From assembly GCF_047495875.1 (NCBI RefSeq), contig NC_092486.1, forward strand, positions 620,001-684,000: DNA of 64,000 nt, given 5' to 3'. Both the position numbers and the translations under genes were made by a program. Positions 1 to 10,629 of the stretch are shown here, one piece after another. Position 1 is the stretch's first letter. Each line of letters starts with the position of its first letter. Under the pieces are notes generated by a model. It was not told the DNA's origin. It was given only the letters and a program-made list of their open reading frames with translations, and did no database searches. Source of the DNA: Pithys albifrons albifrons. Lineage: Eukaryota; Chordata; Aves; Passeriformes; Thamnophilidae.

Positions 1-47
1 GGCAGGGTTCTGGGTACCGGTACCTGCCGGCTCTGGCCCGGAGCAGG

Positions 48-1035
48 ATGCGGGTTACCCTCGGTTCGGGATGCAGCAGTTCGGGATGTGGATCCCGCTG
101 GGCTCGGAACTGGAGAAGGATGCAGGTTCCCTTCGGTCAGGATTGCAGCCGGTTCGGGATGCAGGACCCCCGGATCGGGATGCGGCCGGTTCGGGATGCG
201 GGTCCTCCCCTGGATCAGGATGCGGCCGGGTCGGGATGTGGGTCTGCCCCTGGATCGGGATGCAGCAGTTCGGGATGCAGATCCCTGGATCGGGATTCAG
301 CCGGTTCGGGATGCAGATCCCCCTGGATCGGGATTCAGCCGGTTCGGGATGCAGGACCCCTGGATCGGGATTCAGCCGGTTCGGGATGCAGACCCCTGGA
401 TCGGGATTCAGCCGGTTCGGGATGCAGACCCCTGGATCGGGATTCAGCCGGTTCGGGATGCAGACCCCTGGATCGGGATTCAGCCGGTTCGGGATGCAGA
501 CCCCTGGATCGGGATTCAGCCGGTTCGGGATGCAGACCCTTGGATCGGGATTGCAGCCGGTTCGGGATGCAGGACCCCTGGGTCGCGATCTAGCCGGTTC
601 GGGGTGCGGGTCCCCCCGGTTCGGGGTGCAGCCGGTTCGGGGTGCAGCCTGTTCGGGGTGCGGGTCCCCCCGGTTCGGGGTGCAGCTGGTTAGGGGTGCG
701 GGTCTCCCCGGTTCGGGGTGCAGCCGGTTCGGGGTGCGGGTCCCCCCGGTTCGGGGTGCAGCTGGTTAGGGGTGCGGGTCTCCCCGGTTCGGGGTGTAGC
801 TGGTTCGGGGTGCGGGTCCCCCCGGTTCGGGGTGCAGCCGGTTCGGGGTGCAGCCTGTTCGGGGTGCGGGTCTCCCCGGTTCGGGGTGCAGCCTGTTCGG
901 GGTGCGGGTCCCCCCGGTTCGGGGTGCGGGTCTCCCCGGTTCGGGGTGTAGCTGGTTCGGGGTGCGGGTCCCCCCGGTTCGGGGTGCAGCCTGTTCGGGG
1001 TGCAGCCGGTTCGGGGTGCGAGTCTCCCCCGGTCC
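48..1035. repeat. GC-rich compound minisatellite
   Basis: Two related sub-arrays abut. From about 130 to 590 the period is about 36 bp around GGTTCGGGATGCAG and GGATCGGGATT. From about 592 to 1035 shorter 16-21 bp units around CGGTTCGGGGTGCGGGTC alternate. The common core GGTTCGGG(A/G)TGC suggests one array grew out of the other. Open frames on both strands here are repeat artefacts. Confidence 0.93.
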
Positions 1036-1160
1036 AGGCCCGGAGCAGGCTCGGGGCGCAGCCGGTGCCGCGAACCGACTGCGGCGGGCGCGGAACGCCC
1101 GAGGCTTTTATAGGCGGTGCGGGCGGTGCCAGAGCGCGGTGGGCAGAGTCGGCGAGCAGA
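1036..1160 (+). promoter_or_regulatory. CpG-dense segment with TATA-like box
   Basis: CpG dinucleotides cluster just after the minisatellite, and a TTTTATA motif at 1106-1112 sits between GC-rich flanks, as in a TATA-containing promoter whose start would lie near 1135-1145. No downstream exon can be identified with confidence, so this is a candidate promoter only. It may simply be a degraded edge of the GC-rich array. Confidence 0.3.
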
Positions 1161-2342
1161 GAGCCCTCCCCTGCCCGAGCCCCTCCGCCCTGCCCGGGGG
1201 GCTCCTCTCCGCCCTCCGCTCCCACCTTCCCGCTGGAAAGGGCTCTCCCAGCCTTCCCGCACCCCCTCGCTCCCCATTTTCATTCCTCCTCATCCCTCTC
1301 CAGCCCCTTTACCTTCCCAATCTTCCTTTCTGGGGGCTCGAGGAGGGTCTGGGCCGAACACGCTCTCAAAAGCCACACGCGATTTAAACATCCTGCTAAT
1401 AGTAAAGCTTTTGCATTCTGTAGATTATATTTATATCTTCCACAGCTTTCCCATGTCACAGCCAGGGGATCCCTTCCCCTCCTTTGTGGTCGGTGAGTGC
1501 TTTGCACCCTCAGAGAACAAAGCAAATGTTTGATTTCCCGAAGAAGGAAAAGCTCTTCCCGCTTCAGCACAACCAGTTTCCTTCCACTGCAGACAGGACG
1601 TTTCCTTTCAGTGCCCCTTTGCTCATGAAGCAAACGCAGCCCTTGAAAGGCCTCTCGAACCTTCTCCACTAAAAAGGCATTTTTGCCACGAATTTGGCAT
1701 CGAATTAAACTGCGAGCCGAGATTTGCACCTTCCCACGGGCCGGGTTTAAACCCACCCCCCGGCGAGGGGTTCAGGTGCTCCTCGGGTGGATTTTCCTGC
1801 CGAGTGGGGGCAAACCCGGGAGGATTCGGACGGCGCTGCCGCCGCCAGGAAAGGCGCTTTTCCCTCGGGAGCCGCCGATGCGATGAGGAGGAACCTCGGC
1901 CGGCAGGGCCGGGCTCGTCCCTCCGGTTCGCGGAGGATGCCCCGAAATCACGTCCTGCCCAAGCGCTGCAAAGGAAGCGCTCCAGGTAAAGCTCCCTGGG
2001 AACAGGCAGGAATCGAGGCTGGAATTGCGGGGCTGGGCGAGGGGAGCGGGACAAGCTCCCTGGAAACCAACAGGAATTGCGGCTGGAATTGCGGGGCTGG
2101 GCGAGGGGAGCGGGGCGAGCGCAGGGACGGGAATTCATCCCCAATTCCCGGGGTTTGGTGAGGGCTCACCGAGCGCCCGCACCCGCGGAGGGACGAAGGA
2201 CGCCGATTCCAGCCGGGAATTGCTCCAAGCCCTGCGCTCCCAGCGGTTTCGGGACCGCGGGGGGCTCCAGGCCGAGCGGCTCTCCCGGTGCTCCCGCACC
2301 GCTCGATGGCAGCATTGCTTAAAAATGCGGGAGGAGCAACGG
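1161..2342. other. Unassigned, CpG-rich in its second half
   Basis: No gene is recognised. Around 1787-1984 an open + frame rich in Arg and Ala ends at a CAG/GTAAAG donor-like site (GT at 1985), so a first exon is possible. The protein resembles nothing I know and no acceptor can be paired with it. At about 1990-2125 a ~60-bp segment is repeated twice around GGAATTGCGGGGCTGGGCGA. Confidence 0.3.
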
Positions 2343-2802
2343 GAGAGCTGGGAAAGGCTCGCTGGGAATGGCATTCCCAAGCCCCTCCGAGAGCTGGGAA
2401 AGGCTCGCTGGGAATGGCATTCCCAAGCCCCTCTGAGAGCTGGGAAAGGCCCCCATGGAATGGCATTCCCAAGCCCCTCCGAGAGCTGGGAAAGGCTCGC
2501 TGGGAATGGCATTCCCAAGCCCCTCCGAGAGCTGGAAAAGGCTCGCTGGGAATGGCATTCCCAAGCCCCTCCGAGAGCTGGGAAAGGCCCCCATGGAATG
2601 GCATTCCCAAGCCCCTCCGAGAGCTGGGAAAGGCTCGCTGGGAATGGCATTCCCAAGCCCCTCCGAGAGCTGGGAAAGGCTCGCTGGGAATGGCATTCCC
2701 AAGCCCCTCCGAGAGCTGGGAAAGGCTCGCTGGGAATGGCATTCCCAAGCCCCTCCGAGAGCTGGGAAAGGCCCCCATGGAATGGCATTCCCAAGCCCCC
2801 CC
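2343..2802. repeat. 46-bp minisatellite, ten units
   Basis: Units begin GAGAGCTGGGAAAGGC and contain the near-palindrome GGGAATGGCATTCCC. Starts at 2343, 2389, 2435 and 2481 give an exact 46-bp period. Two unit types alternate (GCTCGCTGGGAATGG and CCCCCATGGAATGG). Because 46 is not a multiple of three, the frame rotates through the array, which argues against coding. Confidence 0.96.
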
Positions 2803-3107
2803 ATCCGTTATTTTGGGCTGGTGCCGTAAATTTGGCACAGGGGGAGCCCCAAAGGCAGCGACGCCCTGGTTGGGGCTGGGGGGGGAATTCACAGCCATTC
2901 CCTGGGAATCCTTCCCTACTCCCTCCATCCCTGAGTCGCTCCAGGCTGGCAGGATCATCCCAAGGATCAGCACAGAGCCGAGGGAGCACTTTCCCACCTT
3001 GGTTTTCCCACTGGGAAAAGGGAGGAAAAGCCTTTGCAGCTCCTGGAGGAAAGAACCAACTCCTTTTTCCTGTGCTGCAGCTGTGAAGGATTTGGAATTG
3101 GGGCTGA

Positions 3108-3535
3108 TGTCTGGATCAGCTGGAATTCAGGGGGGTGTGTGGATCAGCTGGAATTCAGGGGGGTGTCTGGATCAGCTGGAATTCAGGGGGATCTCTGGAT
3201 CAGCTGGAATTCAGGGGGGTGTCTGGATCAGCTGGAATTCAGGGATCTGTGGATCAGCTGGAATTCAGGGGGGTGTCTGGATCAGCTGGAATTCAGGGGG
3301 TGTCTGGATCAGCTGGAATTCAGGGGGGTGTCTGGATCAGCTGGAATTCAGGGATCTGTGGATCAGCTGGAATTCAGGGGGTGTCTGGATCAGCTGGAAT
3401 TCAGGGGGGTGTCTGGATCAGCTGGAATTCAGGGGGGTGTCTGGATCAGCTGGAATTCAGGGGGATCTCTGGATCAGCTGGAATTCCGGGGGGTGTCTGG
3501 ATCAGCTGGAATTCAGGGGGTTCTCTGGATCAGGC
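3108..3535. repeat. ~27-bp minisatellite with EcoRI site in each unit
   Basis: About 16 units of 24-28 bp share GGATCAGCTGGAATTCAGGG. Units differ mainly in the length of the G run and in TGTCTGG versus TGTGTGG or ATCTCTGG. CAGCTG and GAATTC recur in every unit. Confidence 0.95.
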
Positions 3536-4512
3536 TCTGGAAGGGGCCTGTGTGTGTCCCCCATTCCAGTCCTGGAGTGTTGCAGTTGGGGGGATTTCCA
3601 CACATTTTCCTTTGGGAAGAGGTTGCATCCAAAGGAAGCCAATCCCTCCAAGGATATTGATCCAGGAACCCTCGTGGGCAGGAACAGGAGGATTTCTTGC
3701 CCAGACAAACCACATCTTGAGGATTTCATGGCCAGTGGATCCCTGTGGTGGTGCTGGGGCTGTTCTGGGTGGGAATTCCCTGGGCTCTTCCCACATTTCC
3801 CCTCCCTCCTTTCCCCAGGGATGCTCCTGCACCTTCCTGTGCAGCCTCAGCCCTTCCAGACACCAGCAGCGGGTGGTGGCAGCAGCTGAGGCCGACCTTG
3901 CCCTTCCCGTTGTGCTCTCCAGGACAGGAACCTCTCCCATTGCAGTTCCCAGCACAGCCCCCCGGGCTGAGGGAACACCAAACACACAAAGTCTGGTTGT
4001 GTGGGAGCAAAAACTGGGCTTGTCCTTCAGGGAACCCTCAGGGGTGGGAGTTCCACCTCCTGATGTTCTGCTCCTCCACCCAGCCTGGCCCAGGGGCTGG
4101 ATCCCAACTCCCTCTTGGATAAAACTGGGTGGGAGCAGCACCAGGAGCAGGTCTGGCCTTTGCCACATCCCCAAATTGTGGCTGCAGCTCCTAAATTTCC
4201 AACAGCTCCTCCAAGAGGAGCTTTCCTGGCTTTTTGTTGGGCAGAATCAGAGCAGGTGGGTCAAGATGAGCTTTCAATTTGGGACATGGCACCAGTGGGG
4301 ACAACAGCTTGTTCCCACCAAGGCTTCTACAACAACTGGATCCAGAAGGAACATCTGCCTGGTTCATCCCTCAGGCAGAGCAGGGAGGCAGCTTGGCCTT
4401 GTTGGGATGCTTGGAAAAGCCTGGCTTTGCCAAGCTGCTCCTCGGGATTAATTTGGGTATCATCACCCAGACCTCCTGCACCTTTGGCACAAACACCTTC
4501 ACCTGACACCTG
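3536..4512. other. No gene recognised
   Basis: Low-repeat sequence of mixed composition. Open frames on both strands show no domain I recognise and no convincing splice structure. Confidence 0.4.
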
Positions 4513-4560
4513 CCTAAACCTAAACCTAAACCTAAACCTAAACCTAAACCCAAACCCAAA
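4513..4560. repeat. Telomere-variant hexamer tract (CCTAAA)6(CCCAAA)2
   Basis: Eight tandem hexamers: six CCTAAA then two CCCAAA. On the other strand this reads TTTAGG and TTTGGG, one base from the vertebrate telomeric TTAGGG. The exact vertebrate hexamer does not occur here, so this is a telomere-like microsatellite or decayed interstitial tract, not a functional telomere. Confidence 0.9.
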
Positions 4561-4617
4561 TCTCCACCTTGGCTTTAGGCTGAGCCCAGCCGAGCTCTGC
4601 TTTGCCTTTGACACCTG

Positions 4618-4702
4618 GTTGGTGTTTCCTGGGCTGGGGTTGGGGTTAATTAATGACTGTTTGATGTTTCCTGGGCTGGGGTGGGTGTTAATTAATGAGT
4701 CT
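4618..4702. repeat. Two-copy ~45-bp tandem repeat
   Basis: A segment with GTTTCCTGGGCTGGGGT followed by GTTAATTAATGA occurs twice in direct succession. This is the smallest tandem duplication in this stretch. Confidence 0.75.
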
Positions 4703-4904
4703 CCTCCTCCTGCCCCACCCAGGGCTCCCTGAGCTGGAAGTCTGGGGGTTTGGCCCCTCTACAGCTGGGGGTGGAGGTTGGGATGGTCAGAACTGGTGTC
4801 TTGGTTAAGTCTGGGTTTATTTTGGCTTTTTTAGCTCAGGGTGGGTGAAACCTCCTTGTCTGGAGCAGCACCAGGTGGGATTTATTTCCCTGCACTGTAA
4901 AAAT

Positions 4905-4978
4905 CCTGGTGGGATTGTTGGGGTTGTCCTGGATGATCCTCATGGGTCCCTTCCAACTCTGGATATCCCAAAATTTCC
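4905..4978 (+). mobile_element. CR1 3'-tail fragment
   Basis: The stretch around TGGATGATCCTCATGGG and GTCCCTTCCAACTCTG matches the conserved end of CR1 LINEs, which in sense orientation ends with a GGATGATC...CCTTCCAAC block. Only the last ~70 bp are present. Confidence 0.55.
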
Positions 4979-6412
4979 TGTTCAGGGCAGTGGTACAGAG
5001 GGACTGAACCTTCACAAAGGCCTTTAGGGCATTTTTTCCACATTTCCTGACCTTGCCCAAGGATTGTGGTCTGTGGTTTCCTTCGAAATGAGGATTTTGA
5101 GGGTGTTGTGGTGGGTTCTGTGCTCTGGAATTCCCCACCTGCCCCAGGAGGAGCTGTGGAACCCCCGAGATGGGAGCAAAGGAGTGTTGGGGTGGGATCT
5201 TGGAGTTTCCCAAACCACCAAAGTGCTCCTTCTCACCCAACCCACTCCAGAATTCCACATGGGAATGGGCAGTGGGCAGGAGGGAGCTGGGAATGTGGGA
5301 GATGGGTTTGGGAAGAAAACTCTGGGGGACCTGAAGGATTTCAGGACTTCATGGAGCTGATCCTGGAGGGCTTTGGGGTGGGATTCTCAACCCCTGCCCT
5401 GGAATGAAGTCACCCCACTGTTGCTGCTGCTCCAAAGGTGCCTGTGGAGTGAGGAGCATCTGGTTTGGGAGGCTGAGAGGAGAAAATCCCTGGGATTTAC
5501 AACCCAACCCCCCCAGAACACCCCAAAATGCAGAGCTGCTTTGCTGCCGAGCTCCAAGTGCTGCCAAAGGTCAGCCAGGAAGGGAAAATTCTGCCCCAGG
5601 AGGGGCTGAGAAGGTTCCTGAAGGAGCCACCCCAAAACTGCAGGGCTGGTTTGGTTTAGCCCTGCTAATTAGGATGCTAATTTGCTGATTTAATCCAGTT
5701 GTGTTAGTTCTGCTGCTCCACTTAAAGCTTCTCCCCAGCCCTGAGTGTTTCCTGCTGGAATTCCTTTGCCATTTAAATTCCCACCTCCTTAAAAACTCCT
5801 TGGGGGGTTCATTGCAGGCTCCTTCCTCTCCATCCCCTCATTTGCTGCCTTTGTTCCCTGTGGCTGCTGGAGAAAGGCTCAAACCTGGGTTTAAGCTCTA
5901 ACTTTAGGCTTGGTAAGCCCGTCCTAAGCACAGGCTTTGGCTCTGTGGGTGAGCAACTTGTCCTTGTGCTCTCCAGAAGCTGCTGTGGAAGTTCAAGTGC
6001 CTTTCCTCCCCCTCCAGGGGGATGTCTCTGCTTTGGACTGGGAAGTGCAGCAGTTTTGGGGTCTGCAGGGCTTTGGTTTGGGATGCAAAGTCTTTACCAG
6101 GGGCAGAGTCTCCCACTGAGCTCCAGCTCAGCACAGGAGTTGCTGCTCCACAGGGATGAGACACTTTTTCCATGGAAAAAAGGGGCCTGGAAGGACCCCC
6201 AGATGGGGGATGTTCCTGTTCATGTCCAGCTCCAGGGAAGAGGTTCCAGCTTTTCCTTGAGAGGATTGGAAACCATTTGGGTGGGAAAGGCTCTGGAGGT
6301 CTCAAAGTTTGGTTGTTTGGAGCTTCTCCAGGTCTTGGTGGCTTTGAGCATCTCCAAGGGACTTCCCTAAAATGTTGGGTCCCTCGTGCCATTGGAGCTG
6401 GGAAAACTGCCA
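4979..6412. other. No gene recognised
   Basis: Mostly single-copy-looking sequence with short open frames on both strands. I see no domain, no splice series and no tandem array. Confidence 0.4.
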
Positions 6413-6470
6413 GGCATGGAATGGTTTGGGTGGGAAGGGGCCTTAAATCCCTCCAGCCTGGGCTGGGAAA
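6413..6470 (-). mobile_element. CR1 3'-tail fragment
   Basis: GGAATGGTTTGGGTGGGAAG followed by GGGCCTTAAATCCCTCCAG is the antisense form of the CR1 terminal block (GGTT(T)GGGTTGGAAGGGACC type). Confidence 0.6.
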
Positions 6471-6778
6471 TTCCCAAAGGCTGCATTTGGGCAGGAAAAC
6501 TGCCTTGGGATGGAGGGATGGGGGGCTCAGGCAGAGACTGGAGGTTTGTGTGGGGAGAGGGAAGTTGGGGAGGAAAAGGCTTTTTATTCCTGGCTGGAAG
6601 TGGCAAAGCAGCAGCCCTGGAGTTGGGGGGCACCTGAGGGGGCACCTGAGGGCAAACCTTGGGAATCACTGATGAAAACAGGTCAGAATTCCTGTAGATA
6701 TTGTATTTATCTGTGTCATAGATAAAGTTCTGTGGCTCTGATGGCTCTTGTCAGTTCACCAGTGGGGCTGGAAAGTTT

Positions 6779-7648
6779 CCTGAGATGGAATCAGGGAATC
6801 ACTGAGGCTGGAAAAGACCTCCAGGATCACAAAACCCACCCTGTGCCCAGCCCAGAGCTCTGAGTGCCACCTCCAGGTGTTCCCTGGGCCCCCCCAGGGG
6901 TGGGCACTCCAACCCTCCCTGGGCAGTGCCAGCATTTAACCCTTTCCATGAAGGAATTCCATCCCATGGAGCCACTCCCTGAGTTCAGGGGGGGTTAGGA
7001 CAGCAAGTCATGGAGTGATGGAACAGATCCCTGGGCTTGGTTGGGTTGGAAAAGCTCTCTGAGGTCACTGAGGTCACAGCCAAGGCCACAACTGCCCATG
7101 TCCCCAAGTGCTGCATCCACAGGGATGTTCAGTGTCCCCAGGGATGGGCACTCACTCCTGTGCCAGCTGGGCAGCCCTTTCCATGCAGGAATTTCCCCAG
7201 GGTCCAGCCTGAACATCCCTTGGCACAGCCTGAGGCTGTTCCCTCTCCTGTCCCTGTTCCTGGGGCAGAGCCCGACCAAACTGGTGGGATGTTTCTCATG
7301 GAATCATGGAATGGTTTAGGCTGGAAAAGCCCTCTAAGGTCATGGAGTCCCCTTGTTCCCCAGCACTGCCAAGGCCACCACTGCCCATGTCCCCACAGGG
7401 ATGTTCAGTGTCCCCAGGGATGGGCACTCCACTCCTGTGCCAGCTGGACAGCCCTTTCCATGCAGGAATTTCCCCAATATCCCCCTGCCCCTGCCCTGGC
7501 CCAGCCTGAGGTTGTTCCCTCTCCTGTCCCTGTTCCTGGAGCGGAGCCCAATCCCCTCCTGGCAGGGAGTTGGAAAGAGGGAAGAGGTTCCCCCTGAGCC
7601 TCTTTTCCCCCCCTGACCCCTCCCCAGCTCCCTCAGCCCCCCCAGATG
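6779..7648 (-). mobile_element. Composite of three CR1 tails, minus orientation
   Basis: Three CR1 3'-end segments lie head to tail, read on the minus strand. They begin on the + strand at about 6781 (GAGGCTGGAAAAGACCTCC), 7011 (GGTTGGGTTGGAAAAGCTC) and 7296 (GGTTTAGGCTGGAAAAGCCC). Each continues into the CR1 block encoding the end of ORF2 and its 3' UTR, including the segment with CCTTTCCATG(C/A)AGGAATT. The same composite in the same order recurs inverted at about 41103-42034. It is non-coding today. Confidence 0.85.
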
Positions 7649-7794
7649 CTCCTCTGGCCCCAACTCTGCAGTGACCCAAAAATTCAGACCCTCCGGTGGC
7701 AATTCCCGAGCTGGAAACTCCACCAGGTGCCGATTCCCGGCAAGTTTGGTTTGCAAACAGCCCTCGCAGCTCCTGGAACCACAAAAGACGCTCC

Positions 7795-8305
7795 CAGTCC
7801 CTCCCAGTCCCCCCCCCCCAGTCCCTCCCAGTCTTCTTCCATCCCTCTCAATCCCCTCCCACTCACCCCCACCACCCCTTAATCCCCTCCCAGTTCCTCC
7901 CACTCCCCCCAATCCCTTCCCAGTCCCCTCCAGTCTTTTCCAGTCCCCCCCAAACCCCTCCCAGTTCCTCCCAGTCCCCCCATCCCCTCCCAGTCCCTTC
8001 CAGTGCCCTCCAATTCCCTCCCAGTCCCCCCAATCCCCTCCCAGTTCCTCCCAGTCCCCCCAATCCCCTCCCAGTTCCTCCCAGTCCCCCCAATCCCCTC
8101 CCAGTTCCTTCCAGTCCCCCCAATCCCCTCCCAGTTCCTCCCCATCCCTTCCCAGTCCCTTCCAGTGCCCTCCAATTATCCGCCAGTCCCCTGCCAGTCC
8201 CCCGCCAGTCCCCCGCCAGTCCCCCGCCAGTCCCCCGCCAGTCCCCTCCCAGTCCCCCCCCAGTCCCCCCCCCCCAGTTCCCCCCCAGTCCCCCCCAGTC
8301 CAGCC
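7795..8305. repeat. C/T-rich minisatellite
   Basis: Pyrimidine-rich + strand built from CCCAGTCCC and CCCAGTTCCTCCCAGTCC motifs. The period is about 30 bp in the middle (around 8010-8130) and about 12 bp at the end, where CGCCAGTCCCC recurs. The complementary strand is G-rich with many runs of three or more G. Confidence 0.9.
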
Positions 8306-9117
8306 GCGCTTTGCCCCTCGCGCTGTTTGCGGTTCCAGCCGCTGCAATTCCCTTTTCCCTTCTCCGGCAGTGAATGAACGAGCTGCGCCCTCGGCAGCTC
8401 ATCCAGCTGCTCCCAAATCCCAAAGCTCTTGAATTCCTCCTCTTCGCAGGGATGTGACCCGAAGGTCCGGGCTGCTTTTCCCAGAGAATTCCAGAGGGAA
8501 AGTTCTTTCTCCACCGACCCGGAGCCCTCCGGCCCGCGGCCCTCGGGGGGCCTGAGCTGTGTGAAGAAAAGCAGCAAAAAAGGCGCTTTTTTTTCCTGAG
8601 AAATCCAACCCTTTTTGTGCCCTTTGTGTGCAAACAGCTCCTGCTTTAATGGCTTTTGCTTCCTGGCTGCGCTTTCGTTGCTTGAGGTTGTTTTACCTCA
8701 AAAATAACTGTGAATAAAATAAAATCCCTTTTTCGTTGGTTGTTTTTTGTCTCCAGCTCCTTTGCTCTGGGATTTCTCGCTGTTATTTCATGGTGAAGAT
8801 GCTGAAACTGAGGAGAAATTGTATTGCAGCAGATAAAGTGGGGGGTTAATGCTGCTTTTCCAGGAAAAGGAGGTTTGCTGTGCCCACCTCGGGCTGGGGG
8901 AGGCAGAGATGGGGTGGGGGGGGTCACTCTCCTGAACCTCCTCAAAGGAGCTGCTGAGGCCCAAGGACAAGCAAAGTTTGGGGGGAAAAATCCTCCAATG
9001 CAAAGCTGAAGGGGTTGGAGGGGCAGCCCTGGGAGGAACTTGGAGAGGAGCAGAAGGCCCTTGGTGGGAATTCCTTCTGCAGCTGAGCCTGGAGGGGAGA
9101 AACCTGGAGGAGGTTTC
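8306..9117. other. No gene recognised; polyadenylation-signal-like motif
   Basis: GC-rich to about 8540, then mixed. Two overlapping AATAAA motifs occur on the + strand at 8713-8723, in a T-rich context that could be a 3' UTR end. No upstream exon can be tied to it. Confidence 0.35.
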
Positions 9118-9580
9118 ATTGTGGCTGTTCCCTCCTGTTAATCTGGTTTAACTGTGGTTATCCCCTCCTGTTAATCTGGTTTAACTGTGGTTGTTATTCT
9201 GGTTTAACTGTGGTTATCCCCTGCTGTTAATCTGGTTTAACTGTGGCTGTTCCCTGCTGTTAATCTGGTTTAACTGTGGCTGTTAATCTGGTTTAACTGT
9301 GGTTGTTAATCTGGTTTAACTGTGGCTGTTCCCTCCTGTTAATCTGGTTTAACTGTGGTTGTTATTCTGGTTTAACTGTGTCTGTTAATCTGGTTTAAAT
9401 CTGGTTATTCCCTCCTGTTAATCTGGTTTAACTGTGGCTGTTAATCTGGTTTAACTGTGGTTATCCCCTGCTGTTAATCTGGTTTAACTGTGGCTGTTAA
9501 TCTGGTTTAACTGTGGCTGTTAATCTGGTTTAACTGTGGCTGTTAATCTGGTTTAACTGTGGTTGTTATTCTGGTTTCTG
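9118..9580. repeat. ~23/34-bp minisatellite, TTAATCTGGTTTAACTGTGG
   Basis: About 16 units of TTAATCTGGTTTAACTGTGG, some spaced by an extra TTCCCTCCTG or TTATCCCCTG block. Short and long unit forms therefore mix. A/T content is higher than in neighbouring arrays. Confidence 0.94.
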
Positions 9581-10082
9581 TGGCTCTTTCCTCTTTCCCA
9601 AAGTCAATCTGAGCTCGTGCCCACAAACAATTCCCACTGGAATCTGGGTGAGGTTTGTTGGCCAGACCGGCTGAGGGCAGGGAATCCCTCCTGTCCCAGC
9701 TCCAAGGGGAGGAAAAGAGGGAAAGGAGAACAATTCCTGCCGGGAGAGAGGAATCAACGCTGGAATTTGGGCCGTGGGAAGGGGAGGAGCCACCTCCGTG
9801 ACTGGAGGAGGAAAATCCAGGGGATTTTTGCTGCTGGGAATTAAATTATGGAGGTTTCTCTCTGTTATCCCTTCTCCAAGTCGCTTCTTGGAGCACAGAA
9901 GGAACTGAAGGGAGGGGGCAGTCAATTAGTTAATTAATTAAAGGTTTGCAGCGTTTGTTGCTGTTTAATTAAAGGTGCCCGAGGGGACAACTCTGCTCGG
10001 GATGCTCCAAAGCGGCTCCTTCTTCCCGGGGTTTGGAGCCACGTCCTCGCCCCTGCCCGTCCCTGTTGGGGCTGTTTGGGGA
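9581..10082. other. No gene recognised
   Basis: Single-copy-looking sequence. A short TAATTAATTAA run lies near 9926-9942. No domains or splice structure are seen. Confidence 0.4.
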
Positions 10083-10250
10083 GGGGGGAGAAAGTTTGGG
10101 AGGGGGGAGAAAGTTGGGGGGAAGAAAGTTTGGGGGGGGAGAAAGTTTGGGGAGGAGAAATTTTAGGAGAAGGAAGTTTGGGGGAGAGAAAGTTTGGGAG
10201 GAGAAGGTTTGGGGGGGATGAAGTTTGGGAGGAGAAGGTTTGGCCCCACA
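10083..10250. repeat. G-rich GAAAGTTTGGGG minisatellite
   Basis: Imperfect 16-25 bp units carry AGTTTGGG and GGGGGGAGAAAGTTTGGG. G runs of four to eight bases on the + strand recur at short intervals, giving clear G-quadruplex potential. Confidence 0.88.
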
Positions 10251-10269
10251 AGGGCTTGATGGACGAAGG

Positions 10270-10470
10270 TTCGGGCCGGGCGGGGCTGAGGAGGGGCCTG
10301 CAGGAGCCCCCCCGGAGCCCCCCCAGCCTCGGGGTCCGGAGCCTCTGGCGGGTTCGGGCCGGGCGGGGCTGAGGAGGGGCCTGCAGGAGCCCCCCCGGAG
10401 CCCCCCAAGCCCCCCCGGAGCCCCCCCAGCCTCGGGGTCCGGAGCCTCTGGCGGGTTCGGGCCGGGGAAG
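10270..10470. repeat. 83-bp GC-rich tandem repeat, about 2.3 copies
   Basis: TTCGGGCCGGGCGGGGCTGA recurs at 10270 and 10353, with a third start at about 10456 after a 20-bp internal expansion of CCCCCCGGAGCCCCCC. CpG-dense and asymmetric. Confidence 0.85.
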
Positions 10471-10629
10471 CTCCGCCCGAGCCGACCCAAGGCCGAGCCC
10501 GCCCTGGGCGTGCGGAGGCTCCGCAGGGAACAATCCCAGGTGGAATTGGGGGGTTTGGGGCAGCTCTGGAGGCAAATTCTCCATCCCTTGGAGGGTGAAG
10601 GAAAGGACAAGGGATAATCATCATAATGG

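Noticed and set aside
4513..4560. True telomere or telomere end
   Set aside because: The repeat is CCTAAA, not CCCTAA, is only 48 bp long, and unique sequence continues on both sides.
8700..8725. 3' end of a gene from overlapping AATAAA motifs
   Set aside because: No upstream coding exon or conserved 3' UTR could be linked; such motifs occur by chance in AT-rich patches.
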